DNA of 64,000 nt from Bacillus sp. es.036 (lineage in GTDB: Bacteria > Bacillota > Bacilli > Bacillales > Guptibacillaceae): the NCBI RefSeq assembly GCF_002563635.1, contig NZ_PDIZ01000001.1, positions 2,976,001 through 3,040,000 of the forward strand, in the 5' to 3' direction. The notes beneath the pieces were generated by a model. That model had not been told where the DNA came from. It worked only from the letters and a program-made list of their open reading frames with translations, and did not search any database. Every line of letters starts with the position of its first letter. The stretch's first letter is position 1. Both the position numbers and the translations under genes were made by a program. Below are positions 54,443-63,417 of the stretch, in pieces.

Positions 54443-55666
54443 ATGATTCGGCATATTGAAAAAGCACGAAAATGGATACTCATTATATTATTTTTCGCGT
54501 TTATCTTTATTGTTTTCTTCTATCTTACAGCTTCAGCCGATATTGAAGTATCTGATGTAGAAAAAAGAGAACTTGCTCAAAATCCAGACCTTTCGATTGA
54601 AAATGTTTCGAGCGGAGAATACATGGACGATTTCGAATCCTATTTTCTCGATCAGTTTCCAGGTCGAAACATCTGGTTGAAATCCTATCTTCAATATCAG
54701 CAAATGACGAATAAAACGTATATTTTTGATTACTATGTATCTGACGCTAACTGGATTATTCCTAAACCAAGCTACAGCAAGCCTTCTAGTCATATTGATG
54801 ATGCGGTAAAGAACTTGAACGAATTTGCGTCAACGATGAAAAGTGAAGGAAAGGAAGTTTATTTTGCTTCACTCCCTCATAAAGTAAATACGATTGATAT
54901 TTTACCCTCTTATATCGAAGAAGGAAAAGGGATAGAAAAGAAAGACTATTTCTTTTCTAATTTTGATCACGAAAACATACCAACGGTAGACGTAGGGAAA
55001 GAATTTAAAGAAGAATATACGGATGAAGAGTTAAAGGAGCGGTACTTTAAAACGGATCATCATTGGAACATGTATGGTGCTTTTGAAGGATATCAAAAAG
55101 TGGCCTCACTTCTCTCTAACAATTCCGCTTACTACACACCAATAAATGAAGATGAGAGTGACTATGAATTAACTTGTCAAAACGATAAACAATTTATAGG
55201 AAGCTATAACAATCAGCTTTATTTAACCGTAGATACAACCGGAGAAAAAATCTGTCACATGCTTCCAAAAGACGATCTATTTGATCGCTATCAAATTACT
55301 TGGAATGGTAAAGACCGCTCATTTAAACAGGTCTATGGCACAGACATCTTTAGAGACAACAACCCAGTTGATTTTGGTGGACTTTACATGAACAACACAG
55401 CTGAAATTAACATTGAAAATCCTGCAGTGAAAGATGACAGTCGACTATTGATTTTAAAAGACTCTTACGCTAACCCAATTGCGTTTCACATCGCTCAACA
55501 TTTTTCTAATACGACTGTTTATGATATCCGTTACAATGATGATCAGATTCTAACCGAATATATTGCGGATAAAGATTTTGATGTTGTTTTATTTCTTTAC
55601 AATGACGCCATGCTCCAGGGTGAATCATTTCGCTTTTCGACACCAATGAAAGAAGAAACAAAGTAA
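54443..55666 (+). CDS. DHHW family (AlgJ/AlgX-like) membrane-anchored protein
   Basis: This 407-residue protein has one N-terminal membrane helix (residues 12-31) and an extracellular SGNH-like domain. The diagnostic motif is KTDHHWNMYGAFEGY (about residue 206), and a conserved Ser lies in LLILKDSYANPIAFH. Partners of MBOAT proteins finish acetyl transfer onto polysaccharide outside the cell. It lies 21 bases after the MBOAT gene and ends the operon with a terminator. Confidence 0.9.
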   Translation: MIRHIEKARKWILIILFFAFIFIVFFYLTASADIEVSDVEKRELAQNPDLSIENVSSGEYMDDFESYFLDQFPGRNIWLKSYLQYQQMTNKTYIFDYYVSDANWIIPKPSYSKPSSHIDDAVKNLNEFASTMKSEGKEVYFASLPHKVNTIDILPSYIEEGKGIEKKDYFFSNFDHENIPTVDVGKEFKEEYTDEELKERYFKTDHHWNMYGAFEGYQKVASLLSNNSAYYTPINEDESDYELTCQNDKQFIGSYNNQLYLTVDTTGEKICHMLPKDDLFDRYQITWNGKDRSFKQVYGTDIFRDNNPVDFGGLYMNNTAEINIENPAVKDDSRLLILKDSYANPIAFHIAQHFSNTTVYDIRYNDDQILTEYIADKDFDVVLFLYNDAMLQGESFRFSTPMKEETK

Positions 55667-55690
55667 CCGTTGATGTAGAAATATTATCAG

Positions 55691-55729
55691 AAAAGCCATC
55701 TCTCTAATTTAATGAGAGATGGCTTTTTT
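55691..55729 (+). terminator. Terminator after the DHHW gene
   Basis: AAAAGCCATCTCTC pairs with GAGAGATGGCTTTTTT across an AT-rich loop; a classic stem followed by a T run, 25 bases past the stop codon. Confidence 0.9.
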
Positions 55730-55754
55730 GTTCGCACTACGAGAACGATTGTCT

Positions 55755-55790
55755 TTAGAAGGGGTCAGGTTCGAACCTGACCCCTTCTAA
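55755..55790 (-). repeat. Dispersed repeat, copy 5 (palindrome part)
   Basis: A perfect 36-base palindrome: TTAGAAGGGGTCAGGTTC plus its reverse complement. The spacer-like stretch GACAATCGTT follows on the minus strand, but the usual second hairpin is missing or replaced by the terminator at 55691-55729. It lies 7 bases from the methyltransferase stop codon. Confidence 0.9.
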
Positions 55791-55797
55791 AAAACCG

Positions 55798-56355
55798 CTA
55801 CACTACCGTTGTTACCCCATAAACTGCCTCATGAAAATGATGTACCTCTGCCTCAAGACCATTCTCTTCAAATATCTCCTTCATTTTCTGTGAAGAAATC
55901 CGCTCATGAAGGGGAGGGCCCATTTCCATTTCAATGGCTTCCCATTCGAGCACAAGTATTTTCTTCCCCGGCTTAACAATTCGCTTAAATTCTTGAAAAG
56001 CTTTCTTAAGGTCAGGTACTTCATGAATGACAAAAGCAGCAACAGCTTTATCCGCTACTTGATCGGCCAGGTTAATTTGTTCAAGACTACTAACAATGTA
56101 ATCGATATTCTCCACTTCTATCGCACGTTTTTTAAGAAGATCTAACATCTGCTTCTCAATATCAACCGCATAGACCTTTTCAGCCACTACCGCTAGAGGT
56201 AAGGTGAAATATCCATTCCCAGCACCAAAATCAGCTACATGATCGGTCGTCGTTACTTCAAGATAAGCTATAACTTGTTCAGGTGAGATTATTTCCTTTC
56301 GCTTCGGATCAAGAAGTCGATCCGCCTTTCCCGGTTTAAATCGTTTCCCTGCCAT
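55798..56355 (-). CDS. SAM-dependent methyltransferase (class I)
   Basis: I use ATG 56355 (MAGKRFKPGKADRLLDPKRKE), with AAGGAGGTTTTCACC upstream. The 185-residue cytoplasmic protein has SAM motif I VADFGAGNGYFTLPLA, then VYAVDIEKQMLDLLKKR and VIHEVPDLKKAFQEFKRIVKPGKKILVLEWE. It belongs to the UbiE/Methyltransf_11-like group. The substrate is unknown. It lies downstream of galE copy 2 on the same strand, but the repeat in between suggests separate transcription. Confidence 0.88.
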   Translation of the reverse strand: MAGKRFKPGKADRLLDPKRKEIISPEQVIAYLEVTTTDHVADFGAGNGYFTLPLAVVAEKVYAVDIEKQMLDLLKKRAIEVENIDYIVSSLEQINLADQVADKAVAAFVIHEVPDLKKAFQEFKRIVKPGKKILVLEWEAIEMEMGPPLHERISSQKMKEIFEENGLEAEVHHFHEAVYGVTTVV

Positions 56356-56467
56356 GGTGAAAACCTCCTTAGAATTTCTGCACATATTTAAATACCACTA
56401 TAGGTATTATAACAAGAATGCTTCATCCACACACAAATGCCCGCTCTATGAAAGAGCGAGCTTTACA

Positions 56468-56524
56468 GTGTCCTTTATAGAGGGACAGTTGTTTGTGTTG
56501 GGGGTCAGGTTCGAACCTGACCCC
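56468..56524 (-). repeat. Dispersed bipartite repeat, copy 6
   Basis: The palindrome at 56501-56524 is GGGGTCAGGTTC plus its exact reverse complement. The spacer (AACACAAACAAC on the minus strand) and a shorter hairpin at 56469-56487 (TGTCC paired with GGACA) follow. The palindrome encodes the last residues RGQVRT and the TGA stop of galE copy 2. Confidence 0.92.
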
Positions 56525-57548
56525 TTTCGATGCGACCCTCTTGATACCCATCAGGATTCTCCGACTGCCAGCGCCACGTGTCGCGGCACATTTCTTCAAT
56601 GCCTTTCGCTGCTTTCCAGCCTAGCTCTTTTTCAGCCTTTGTAGGATCGGCGTAGCATTCTCCGATATCACCAGGACGGCGTGGTGCAATCGAATACTTC
56701 ACTTCTTTTCCTGTTGCTTCTTCAAAAGCCTTTACCATTTGAAGCACGCTATAGCCGTTACCCGTCCCAAGGTTATACGCCTCAACACCTGTCGTACCTA
56801 GAATATGCTCAAGGGCTTTTAGATGGCCATTCGCTAGATCTTCAACATGAATGTAATCACGTACGCCTGTACCATCAGCTGTGTCATAATCATCCCCAAA
56901 CACGCTAAGCTGTTCAAGCTTTCCAACAGCTACCTGACTAATATATGGCATCAAGTTGTTAGGAATCCCGTTCGGATCTTCTCCAATACGCCCGCTGATG
57001 TGAGCACCGATTGGATTGAAATAGCGAAGTAGGGCAATGCTCCAGTTTGAATCTGCCACGTGAAGATCACGAAGAATTTGTTCAATCATAAGCTTCGTTT
57101 GGCCATAAGGATTCGTCGCACTTAGCGGCGCTTCTTCTGTAATCGGCATCACGTCTGGTATCCCATATACAGTTGCCGAAGAGCTGAAGACAATATTCCT
57201 TACGTTGTATTTCTCCATCACTTCACACAGAACGAACGTCCCTGTTAAGTTATTGTGATAATAATGAAGCGGCATGGAAACTGATTCACCGACCGCTTTC
57301 AAGCCTGCAAAATGAATAACCGCTTCAATCTCATTTTCTTCAAATACCTTTTCTAACGAAGCACGATCAAGGAGATCTACCTCATATATAGGAAAATCTC
57401 TCACTGTTAATTCTTTCACACGATCAAGCGACTCCATCTTACTATTTGAAAAGTTATCAACGACAACAATATCAGAACCGTGATCAAGCAACTGCACACA
57501 TGTATGACTTCCGATGTACCCAGCACCGCCTGTTACTAAAATAGCCAT
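56505..57548 (-). CDS. galE: UDP-glucose 4-epimerase, second copy
   Basis: This 347-residue enzyme has the same Rossmann start as the operon copy ([26 protein letters not shown]). Catalytic YxxxK is in [14 protein letters not shown], and it has [13 protein letters not shown] and [23 protein letters not shown]. Its C-terminal tail ([11 protein letters not shown]) runs into a dispersed repeat, which supplies the stop codon. It stands next to the teichoic acid cluster, so it may supply UDP-galactose for wall polymer synthesis rather than galactose catabolism. Confidence 0.95.
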   Translation of the reverse strand: MAILVTGGAGYIGSHTCVQLLDHGSDIVVVDNFSNSKMESLDRVKELTVRDFPIYEVDLLDRASLEKVFEENEIEAVIHFAGLKAVGESVSMPLHYYHNNLTGTFVLCEVMEKYNVRNIVFSSSATVYGIPDVMPITEEAPLSATNPYGQTKLMIEQILRDLHVADSNWSIALLRYFNPIGAHISGRIGEDPNGIPNNLMPYISQVAVGKLEQLSVFGDDYDTADGTGVRDYIHVEDLANGHLKALEHILGTTGVEAYNLGTGNGYSVLQMVKAFEEATGKEVKYSIAPRRPGDIGECYADPTKAEKELGWKAAKGIEEMCRDTWRWQSENPDGYQEGRIERGQVRT

Positions 57549-57633
57549 TCTTAATCCCCCACTTCTCGTAATGTCTCCAAAAAATTCCTTCTAATCATAT
57601 CACAATCAATCGAAGAATTTCAGGGCGTATAAT

Positions 57634-57662
57634 GAAAAAATCGCTCTCAGTGAGAGCGATTC
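57634..57662 (-). terminator. Terminator after tagH
   Basis: ATCGCTCTCA and TGAGAGCGAT form a perfect stem with TTTTTT on the minus strand, 22 bases past the tagH stop codon. It ends the wall teichoic acid operon. Confidence 0.9.
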
Positions 57663-57683
57663 TGTTATAGGGTAGCAAATCGA

Positions 57684-58538
57684 TTAAAACAGGATCCAGG
57701 ATTTCTTTCGTTTTCCCTTCTCTGCTTTCTGTTCTGAATCAGCAGCTAAAAGGCCTTCCTGCTTCTTCATTCCCTCTTCTTTAAAACGGCGTTTTTCTTC
57801 CTTTGACCACGATTTGTATTCTTTAATAAAGGCTTCATACTTCGGCATGATATCCTTCATCGGTCCATACTCACGGATCGTGCCATGTTCAAGCCAGATT
57901 GCTTTATTACAGAACTTCTTCATCTGGCCATTCGAATGACTAACGAAGAAAATCGTCTTGCCTCGTTCTTTAAACTCTTCCATCTTCACAAGACATTTAT
58001 CAGCAAATGTTTTGTCACCAACGGAAAGTGCTTCATCGACAATCAGAACATCCGGATCTACGCTAATTGAGATCGAAAATCCGAGACGTGATTTCATACC
58101 GCTTGAGTATTTTTTAACAGGCATATCAATAAATTTACCAATATCGGCAAACTCAATAATATCAGGCTTCATTTTTTCAATTACGTCTTTTTTATAGCCC
58201 ATCATAAGAAGCTTTAACTCAATGTTCTCACGACCTGTTAATTCTTTATTTAATCCAGCAGAAACGGCGATTAGAGAGACATCACCTTTAACGTCAATTT
58301 CCCCGCTCGTTGGTGGAGTAATGTTGGCAACAAGATTAGAGAACGTTGATTTCCCTGATCCGTTAACCCCAATAATGCCAACAACGTCGCCTTCTCCTGC
58401 TTCAAAAGTTAAGTCACGAATGGCGTAAAAATCCTCACCGTAACCTCCAGGAAGAAGGATGTCCTTCAGCTTATCGGAGTTCTGCCTGTGCATTTTATAT
58501 TTTTTCGTAATCCCATTTAATTTAACTGAATAGCTCAT
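57684..58538 (-). CDS. tagH: Teichoic acid export ABC ATPase
   Basis: This 284-residue ATPase has Walker A GIIGVNGSGKST, signature YSSGMKSRLGF and Walker B VLIVDEALSVGD. The start LNGITKKYKMHRQNSDKLKDILL is typical of TagH/TarH. It is much shorter than B. subtilis TagH (527), lacking the extracellular C-terminal extension, and closer to S. aureus TarH. It powers export of wall teichoic acid with TagG, whose gene lies 15 bases upstream. Confidence 0.95.
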   Translation of the reverse strand: MSYSVKLNGITKKYKMHRQNSDKLKDILLPGGYGEDFYAIRDLTFEAGEGDVVGIIGVNGSGKSTFSNLVANITPPTSGEIDVKGDVSLIAVSAGLNKELTGRENIELKLLMMGYKKDVIEKMKPDIIEFADIGKFIDMPVKKYSSGMKSRLGFSISISVDPDVLIVDEALSVGDKTFADKCLVKMEEFKERGKTIFFVSHSNGQMKKFCNKAIWLEHGTIREYGPMKDIMPKYEAFIKEYKSWSKEEKRRFKEEGMKKQEGLLAADSEQKAEKGKRKKSWILF

Positions 58539-58553
58539 AAACGACAGTCCTTA

Positions 58554-59357
58554 TTAAATATAGTCTACGAAATGACTCTTGAACTTCATATGCAGGTAGG
58601 AACCAATCATCAATAACAGCACAACAACCACCCAATAATAAAGTGTGTATTGAAGCGTCTGATGAACCCAGCCCATGCCGAGAAGTGCATCTCTGTAGCC
58701 TTCCACTATATAGTATAGCGGATTAAGTTTCATCCCAACCTGGATAAATCCAGGTAAATCATCAATTGTCCAAAGAATCGGTGTTAAATAAAGGAACATT
58801 CGTATAAATGACTGAAGCATTTTGTGTACATCTCTCACAATTGTCGATAATGTTGACGTAATAAGAGAGATCGCAAAGATTAAAATAATTAATGAAAACA
58901 TGTAATAAGGCAATTGAATTAAGTGCCACGATAAACCCTGACCGGTTAGTAACACGGCTGCAAAATAAATACCGAGAAGAATCAAGTGCTGGTAAAAGAC
59001 CGACATGATCACAAAACTTGGAATTGTACTCATAGGGAAGTTCATTTTCGATACCATCGAAATCCTGGTATAAATCGATTTTGACCCTTGAATAACAGCT
59101 GGATTAAAGAAGAACCAAACTACAAGACCAGCAGACATCCATAGCACAAAGGGGACACCGTCGACAGGATTACCATTACGGATCCCAAATCCAAATACAA
59201 ACCAGTAAATACTCATTTGAAACAGAGGATTGAGAATTTCCCAGACCATACCAAGATAGTTGTTGCTATTTGTACTTTTCACTTGATAAACCGAAAGTCG
59301 ATTTATTAAGTAAAAGTTACTTACTTGTTCTTTTAAAACTGCAATCATCGAATTCAT
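58554..59357 (-). CDS. tagG: Teichoic acid export ABC permease
   Basis: This 267-residue ABC-2 type permease has about six membrane helices. The segments LGMVWEILNPLFQMSIYWFVFGFGIRNG and LYLTPILWTIDDLP...LNPLYYIVEGYRDALLG are typical of TagG/TarG. It forms the channel through which lipid-linked teichoic acid is flipped. It lies 2 bases after a CDP-glycerol transferase gene and immediately upstream of tagH. Confidence 0.95.
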   Translation of the reverse strand: MNSMIAVLKEQVSNFYLINRLSVYQVKSTNSNNYLGMVWEILNPLFQMSIYWFVFGFGIRNGNPVDGVPFVLWMSAGLVVWFFFNPAVIQGSKSIYTRISMVSKMNFPMSTIPSFVIMSVFYQHLILLGIYFAAVLLTGQGLSWHLIQLPYYMFSLIILIFAISLITSTLSTIVRDVHKMLQSFIRMFLYLTPILWTIDDLPGFIQVGMKLNPLYYIVEGYRDALLGMGWVHQTLQYTLYYWVVVVLLLMIGSYLHMKFKSHFVDYI

Positions 59358-59359
59358 GC

Positions 59360-60562
59360 TTATTTTGCCTCACTAACAAAAATTTGGTCAACAACCTTTT
59401 TGGTAGCAGATCCTCCTTCGAGGTAACAATACGTATTATAGAAATCGTTATACTTCTCCTCGAATGCGCCAAAACCTTCATTCTCAAACGTTTGAATGGC
59501 CTTTAACACTTCTGCCGTTGTTGTCACTACAGGACCCGGTGCTTCAACTTCTAAATCAAAGTAGAAGCCACGCAATTTGTCTCGATATGAAGCGAGATCG
59601 TAGGTAAAGAAAATGATCGGTCTTCTTAAATTTGCATAATCGAAAAAGACTGAAGAATAATCCGTGATTAAGACGTCTGACATTAAGTAAAGGTCGTTTA
59701 CGTCGACACCTACAGATAAATCATAGACAAAACCCTCATATGGAGAAAGGTCAAATTGCTCTGCAATCAAGTAGTGCATCCTTAATACAATAACATAATC
59801 ATCGCCGATTTCGCGTCTTAACATATCTAAATCCAATTTTAGCTCATGTTTGTATTTGCCCGGCTGATAGAATTCATTATCTCGCCAAGTCGGTGCATAA
59901 AGAACCACTTTTTTATGCGTTGGAATGCTGTACTCCGCTTTTAATGCGGCAATTCCGTTTTCATCATTTTCAAGATGCAGGCGATCATTACGGGGATAAC
60001 CCGATTCAATCATGTTTTTCTTAAAGCCAAACGCTCGCTCAAAAATTTCTGTTGAGTAGCGGTTAGGTGAAATAAGATAATCCCACTTCGCCGCTTCCTT
60101 ATAAAAATTATCTTTATAAGAAAGCGTATTTGTTCCGGGCATGTGTACCTCGTCCATATCTCCCGCAAGCTTCTTAAGGGGCGTGCCGTGCCATGTTTGC
60201 ACGTAAACGGTGTGCGATGGCTTTGGAATCCAAAGGGACATTCGACTATTCGTTACCCAATAACGAGCACGAGCCATCAGGTAAAACCACTTTAGTGAAA
60301 AACGCCTTACAGTAGGTATACCCTTTTTGCGGAATAAATCAGCATGTGACTCTTCAACGCTCCAAATCATTTCAAGGTTATAATTGTGCTCGATAAGATA
60401 TTCGTAGATCGCTCTTGGATTACAGCTATACTGTTTTCCAGAAAAGCTTTCGAATATCACGAGTCGCTTATTTGCAGGAAACCGACCTAATGCCACGAAA
60501 AGAAGTCGACTAAATGCCTTCATCAATGGATATATTTTCATCATCTTCAATAGCTTTTTCAT
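59360..60562 (-). CDS. CDP-glycerol glycerophosphotransferase (TagB/TagF-like)
   Basis: This 400-residue peripheral membrane enzyme carries the Glyphos_transf pattern: YVQTWHGTPLKKLAGDM, YLISPNRYSTEIFERAFGF, ESGYPRNDRL, VVLYAPTWRDNEFYQPGKYKHELKLD and VLITDYSSVFFDYANLRRPIIFFTYD. It adds glycerol phosphate from CDP-glycerol to a lipid-linked acceptor, as primer (TagB) or polymerase (TagF); sequence alone does not decide which. It resembles the C-terminal half of the bifunctional protein upstream. The gene runs into tagG and tagH. Confidence 0.92.
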   Translation of the reverse strand: MKKLLKMMKIYPLMKAFSRLLFVALGRFPANKRLVIFESFSGKQYSCNPRAIYEYLIEHNYNLEMIWSVEESHADLFRKKGIPTVRRFSLKWFYLMARARYWVTNSRMSLWIPKPSHTVYVQTWHGTPLKKLAGDMDEVHMPGTNTLSYKDNFYKEAAKWDYLISPNRYSTEIFERAFGFKKNMIESGYPRNDRLHLENDENGIAALKAEYSIPTHKKVVLYAPTWRDNEFYQPGKYKHELKLDLDMLRREIGDDYVIVLRMHYLIAEQFDLSPYEGFVYDLSVGVDVNDLYLMSDVLITDYSSVFFDYANLRRPIIFFTYDLASYRDKLRGFYFDLEVEAPGPVVTTTAEVLKAIQTFENEGFGAFEEKYNDFYNTYCYLEGGSATKKVVDQIFVSEAK

Positions 60563-60620
60563 GAAATCGACACCTTACTCCCGACAAATAGTATATTCAT
60601 TTGAAATGCCCTCTCGCTTT

Positions 60621-60670
60621 AAAAAACAGGATAGTGCCATTTCGCCTTTATCAGCGGCAGTACCCTGTTT
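60621..60670 (-). terminator. Terminator-like hairpin between the two CDP-glycerol transferase genes
   Basis: On the minus strand AAACAGGGTACTGCC pairs with GGCACTATCCTGTTT (one mismatch, one G-U), with TTTTTT in the tail. It may give partial termination inside the teichoic acid cluster. Confidence 0.7.
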
Positions 60671-60683
60671 CTTAAATGTGCAT

Positions 60684-62843
60684 CTACACTTCAGCTTTTT
60701 CGGGTTCAAACACCCTGTTAATCACTTTCTTAGCTGCATTCCCATCATCAAGATGGCAATATTTATCGTAAAATGCATTAAATTTACTTTCGTACTCGAT
60801 CTCAATTCTTTCAAGATTTCCAATCGCATCAATAACGCCCTCTGATGTTTTCAACAATGGGCCAGGTGCTTCATTTTCAAAATCCATATAAAATCCGCGA
60901 AGTGAATCGCGATATTTTTCGATGTCATAAGTGAAGAAAAGAATAGGACGGCGCAGGTTTGCGTAATCAAAGAATACGGAAGAATAATCGGTAATCAACA
61001 CATCTGATAGCAAATAAAGCTCCGCAATATCGCCATAGTCAGAAAGGTTGTAAACAAAATCACTCATACCCGTTGTATCGATGTGCTCAGCAACTAAATA
61101 GTGCATTCGGAGAGCAATCACATACTGATCTCCTAAGCGCTCCTGCATTTCTTTTAGATTCAGCTTTAAATCAAATTTATACTGACCTTTCCCGTGAAAC
61201 TCATCATCACGCCACGTTGGCGCATAAAGAATAACCTTCTTATCTGCCGGAATACCAAGCTTTGTTTTGATTTCCTGCTGTCGGTTTTTCTTTTCTTCTT
61301 CTGGAAGGTAAAGAATATCATTTCTCGGATAACCAACATCAAGCATTTCTTTTCCAAACTTGAACGCTCTTCTAAAGATCTGCGAAGAATAATCATTCGG
61401 CGAAACAAGGTAATCCCACTTTTGGGCTTCGTTATAAAAATTCCGCTTATACTTTTCTGTTGTTGTACCCGGCATACGGACTTCTTTCATATCAGCCGCA
61501 AGCTTCTTAAGTGGCGTACCGTGCCACGTTTGCAAGTACACCGTTTCAGGGCGTTTAATAGCAAAATTCGGCATTCTGGCGTTCGAAACCCAGTATTTCG
61601 CCGTTGCCAGATGATAATAATACGCTGGACTTAAACGACGCACCTGCTTCGGATTTCCAGGGATGTCCTTTTTCTGCTTATCATAAACCCATAGATAGTC
61701 GTATTTCTGGTTGCTTTTCAACAGCTCTTCATAAATGTAGCGAGGACTATCAGAGTAGCCTTTGCCGCCAAAGCTTTCAAGCAACACTTTTCGCTCTTTC
61801 ATTGGCATTTTCACAAGGACAGTTCGGTAGAGCTGACGCATGAGTAAGTGCTTTTTCCTTAACGCTCTTCGCCACTGTCTTAAACGAACGCGAAACTTCA
61901 TTGACTTCAGAACAGCTTCCTTCTTACCTTTCTGGATGAGGCGATGTTCTCTTCGCTCAACTAAATTCCTGCGCTTTATTCTTCCTGGGGCCACGAGGGC
62001 AAGACAGTTTTTTAAAGCAGTAAAATGATCAAATAAAACAGATGGTTCTTTCGTTGCTTTATTTGTAATACTTCTTGAGTAATAGTTCAACAAAAGCAAG
62101 TCCAAGTAGCGGCTAATGCTTTTCGTTTCGCCATAAGAGAGTTTCATCTTATGATAAATATAAAATAAGTCAGGCAGCTTTTCTTCGACCGAATGCAACA
62201 TTAGAGTTGGATGATCAATTGGATCGTAACATTCCCCTTTTAAATATGTGGGAACTCCTGAAATCATCGGAATCTCTTCAGAATTCACAATCGCAGGTAT
62301 GGAAAATGATAAATCCGTGTAAAACGTCGCTTCTTCATCGAAACGAAGCTGGTGATATTCAACAAAGTCTTTTCGAATCAACAAGTTTGTGGCACTTCTG
62401 CGGCGAAGTGCTTTAATCTTCCTACCGCCTCTTAATCTTCTTAAATGGTAAGAATCTTCTCCGATTTCTGTTGGGATCCCAATTTTACCAGCTTTAAAAA
62501 TAGACGCGCCAATAAGATGGTCTTCTCCAATATTGCTTAGAAGAAGCTCCAGTGTATATGGGGCCAGGTAATCGTCACCGTCCATAAAATAAATGAACTC
62601 ATTTGAAGCATGGTCAATTCCCATATTGCGTGCTTTTGAGACACCAACATTTATGTCTAAATGATAGCAGCTTAATCTTGGGTCATGATAACGCTCGATG
62701 ATTTCTTTACTACGATCAGTTGAAGCGTCATTGATCAGGATGATTTCAAACTTCTGATACGATTGCTGAAGCAAAGAATCAAGGCATTTTTGAATATAAT
62801 CTTCTTTATTATAAACGGTTACTATTACACTAATTTGTCCCAT
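60684..62843 (-). CDS. Bifunctional GT2 glycosyltransferase / CDP-glycerol glycerophosphotransferase
   Basis: I use ATG 62843 (MGQISVIVTVYNKEDYIQKCLDSLL), preceded by AGGGATTGTG. The 719-residue protein has an N-terminal family 2 glycosyltransferase domain (residues 1-about 230; NDASTDRSKEI, DGDDYLAP). A basic helical linker follows, then a TagF-like domain (about 350-715) with LQTWHGTPLKKLAADM, SPNDYSSQIFRRAF and LITDYSSVFFDYANLRRPILFF. It could both glycosylate and polymerise the glycerol phosphate chain of a wall teichoic acid. It lies 47 bases after tagD. Confidence 0.92.
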   Translation of the reverse strand: MGQISVIVTVYNKEDYIQKCLDSLLQQSYQKFEIILINDASTDRSKEIIERYHDPRLSCYHLDINVGVSKARNMGIDHASNEFIYFMDGDDYLAPYTLELLLSNIGEDHLIGASIFKAGKIGIPTEIGEDSYHLRRLRGGRKIKALRRRSATNLLIRKDFVEYHQLRFDEEATFYTDLSFSIPAIVNSEEIPMISGVPTYLKGECYDPIDHPTLMLHSVEEKLPDLFYIYHKMKLSYGETKSISRYLDLLLLNYYSRSITNKATKEPSVLFDHFTALKNCLALVAPGRIKRRNLVERREHRLIQKGKKEAVLKSMKFRVRLRQWRRALRKKHLLMRQLYRTVLVKMPMKERKVLLESFGGKGYSDSPRYIYEELLKSNQKYDYLWVYDKQKKDIPGNPKQVRRLSPAYYYHLATAKYWVSNARMPNFAIKRPETVYLQTWHGTPLKKLAADMKEVRMPGTTTEKYKRNFYNEAQKWDYLVSPNDYSSQIFRRAFKFGKEMLDVGYPRNDILYLPEEEKKNRQQEIKTKLGIPADKKVILYAPTWRDDEFHGKGQYKFDLKLNLKEMQERLGDQYVIALRMHYLVAEHIDTTGMSDFVYNLSDYGDIAELYLLSDVLITDYSSVFFDYANLRRPILFFTYDIEKYRDSLRGFYMDFENEAPGPLLKTSEGVIDAIGNLERIEIEYESKFNAFYDKYCHLDDGNAAKKVINRVFEPEKAEV

Positions 62844-62890
62844 CACAATCCCTAGCACCCCAACTATTTATTCTCGAATTCTCTTACTGC

Positions 62891-63286
62891 TTAGCCGTTA
62901 GATACAAGCAGCTCTTTCTTAATTTTTGTTGTTGAAATCCCTGCCGTACGAGGAAGATAAACAACTTCACAATGATCTTTCAAGAAGTCAAATTTCCCTT
63001 CCCAATCATCGCCCATTACGAAAATATCAACATCGTTATTTTTAACATCGTCTACTTTTTGTTCCCAATGTTCTTCAGGAATCACTTCATCTACGTAGCG
63101 AATCGCTTCTAAAATCACTTTGCGATTTTCGTAGCTATGATACGCTTTTTTATTTTTGAGTTCGTTAAATTCATCAGTTGAAATGGCTACAATCAGATAG
63201 TCGCCAAGATCCTTTGCTCTCTTTAATAAATTAATATGTCCCCAATGCAATAAATCAAACGTACCGTAAGTCAAAACCTTCGTCAT
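62891..63286 (-). CDS. tagD: Glycerol-3-phosphate cytidylyltransferase
   Basis: This 131-residue cytoplasmic enzyme makes CDP-glycerol from CTP and glycerol 3-phosphate. The nucleotidyltransferase motif VLTYGTFDLLHWGHINLLKRA (HxGH at residues 14-17 or so) and RTAGISTTKIK near the C-terminus are diagnostic. Length equals B. subtilis TagD (129). The ribosome binding site AACTGGAGGGGTCGAA is good. It provides the donor for the two CDP-glycerol transferases downstream. Confidence 0.96.
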   Translation of the reverse strand: MTKVLTYGTFDLLHWGHINLLKRAKDLGDYLIVAISTDEFNELKNKKAYHSYENRKVILEAIRYVDEVIPEEHWEQKVDDVKNNDVDIFVMGDDWEGKFDFLKDHCEVVYLPRTAGISTTKIKKELLVSNG

Positions 63287-63417
63287 TTCGACCCCTCCAG
63301 TTATTAGTGTTTAATAGTTTTTTTAACGAGACACGAATTAACATACAATTTACAATTTTTAATAATACTTAACATCACGCGTGCTTAATTTGTTTTATAA
63401 TAGATTTGTACCCAAGT

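Noticed and set aside
21078-56524. CRISPR array or insertion-sequence ends
   Set aside because: The repeats are far apart, not regularly spaced, have no transposase between them and show no target duplication that I can see.
63340-63417. Plus-strand promoter-like TTTTATAATAG before the right edge
   Set aside because: No plus-strand gene follows; the AT-rich stretch lies between two minus-strand genes and a -35 box is not convincing.
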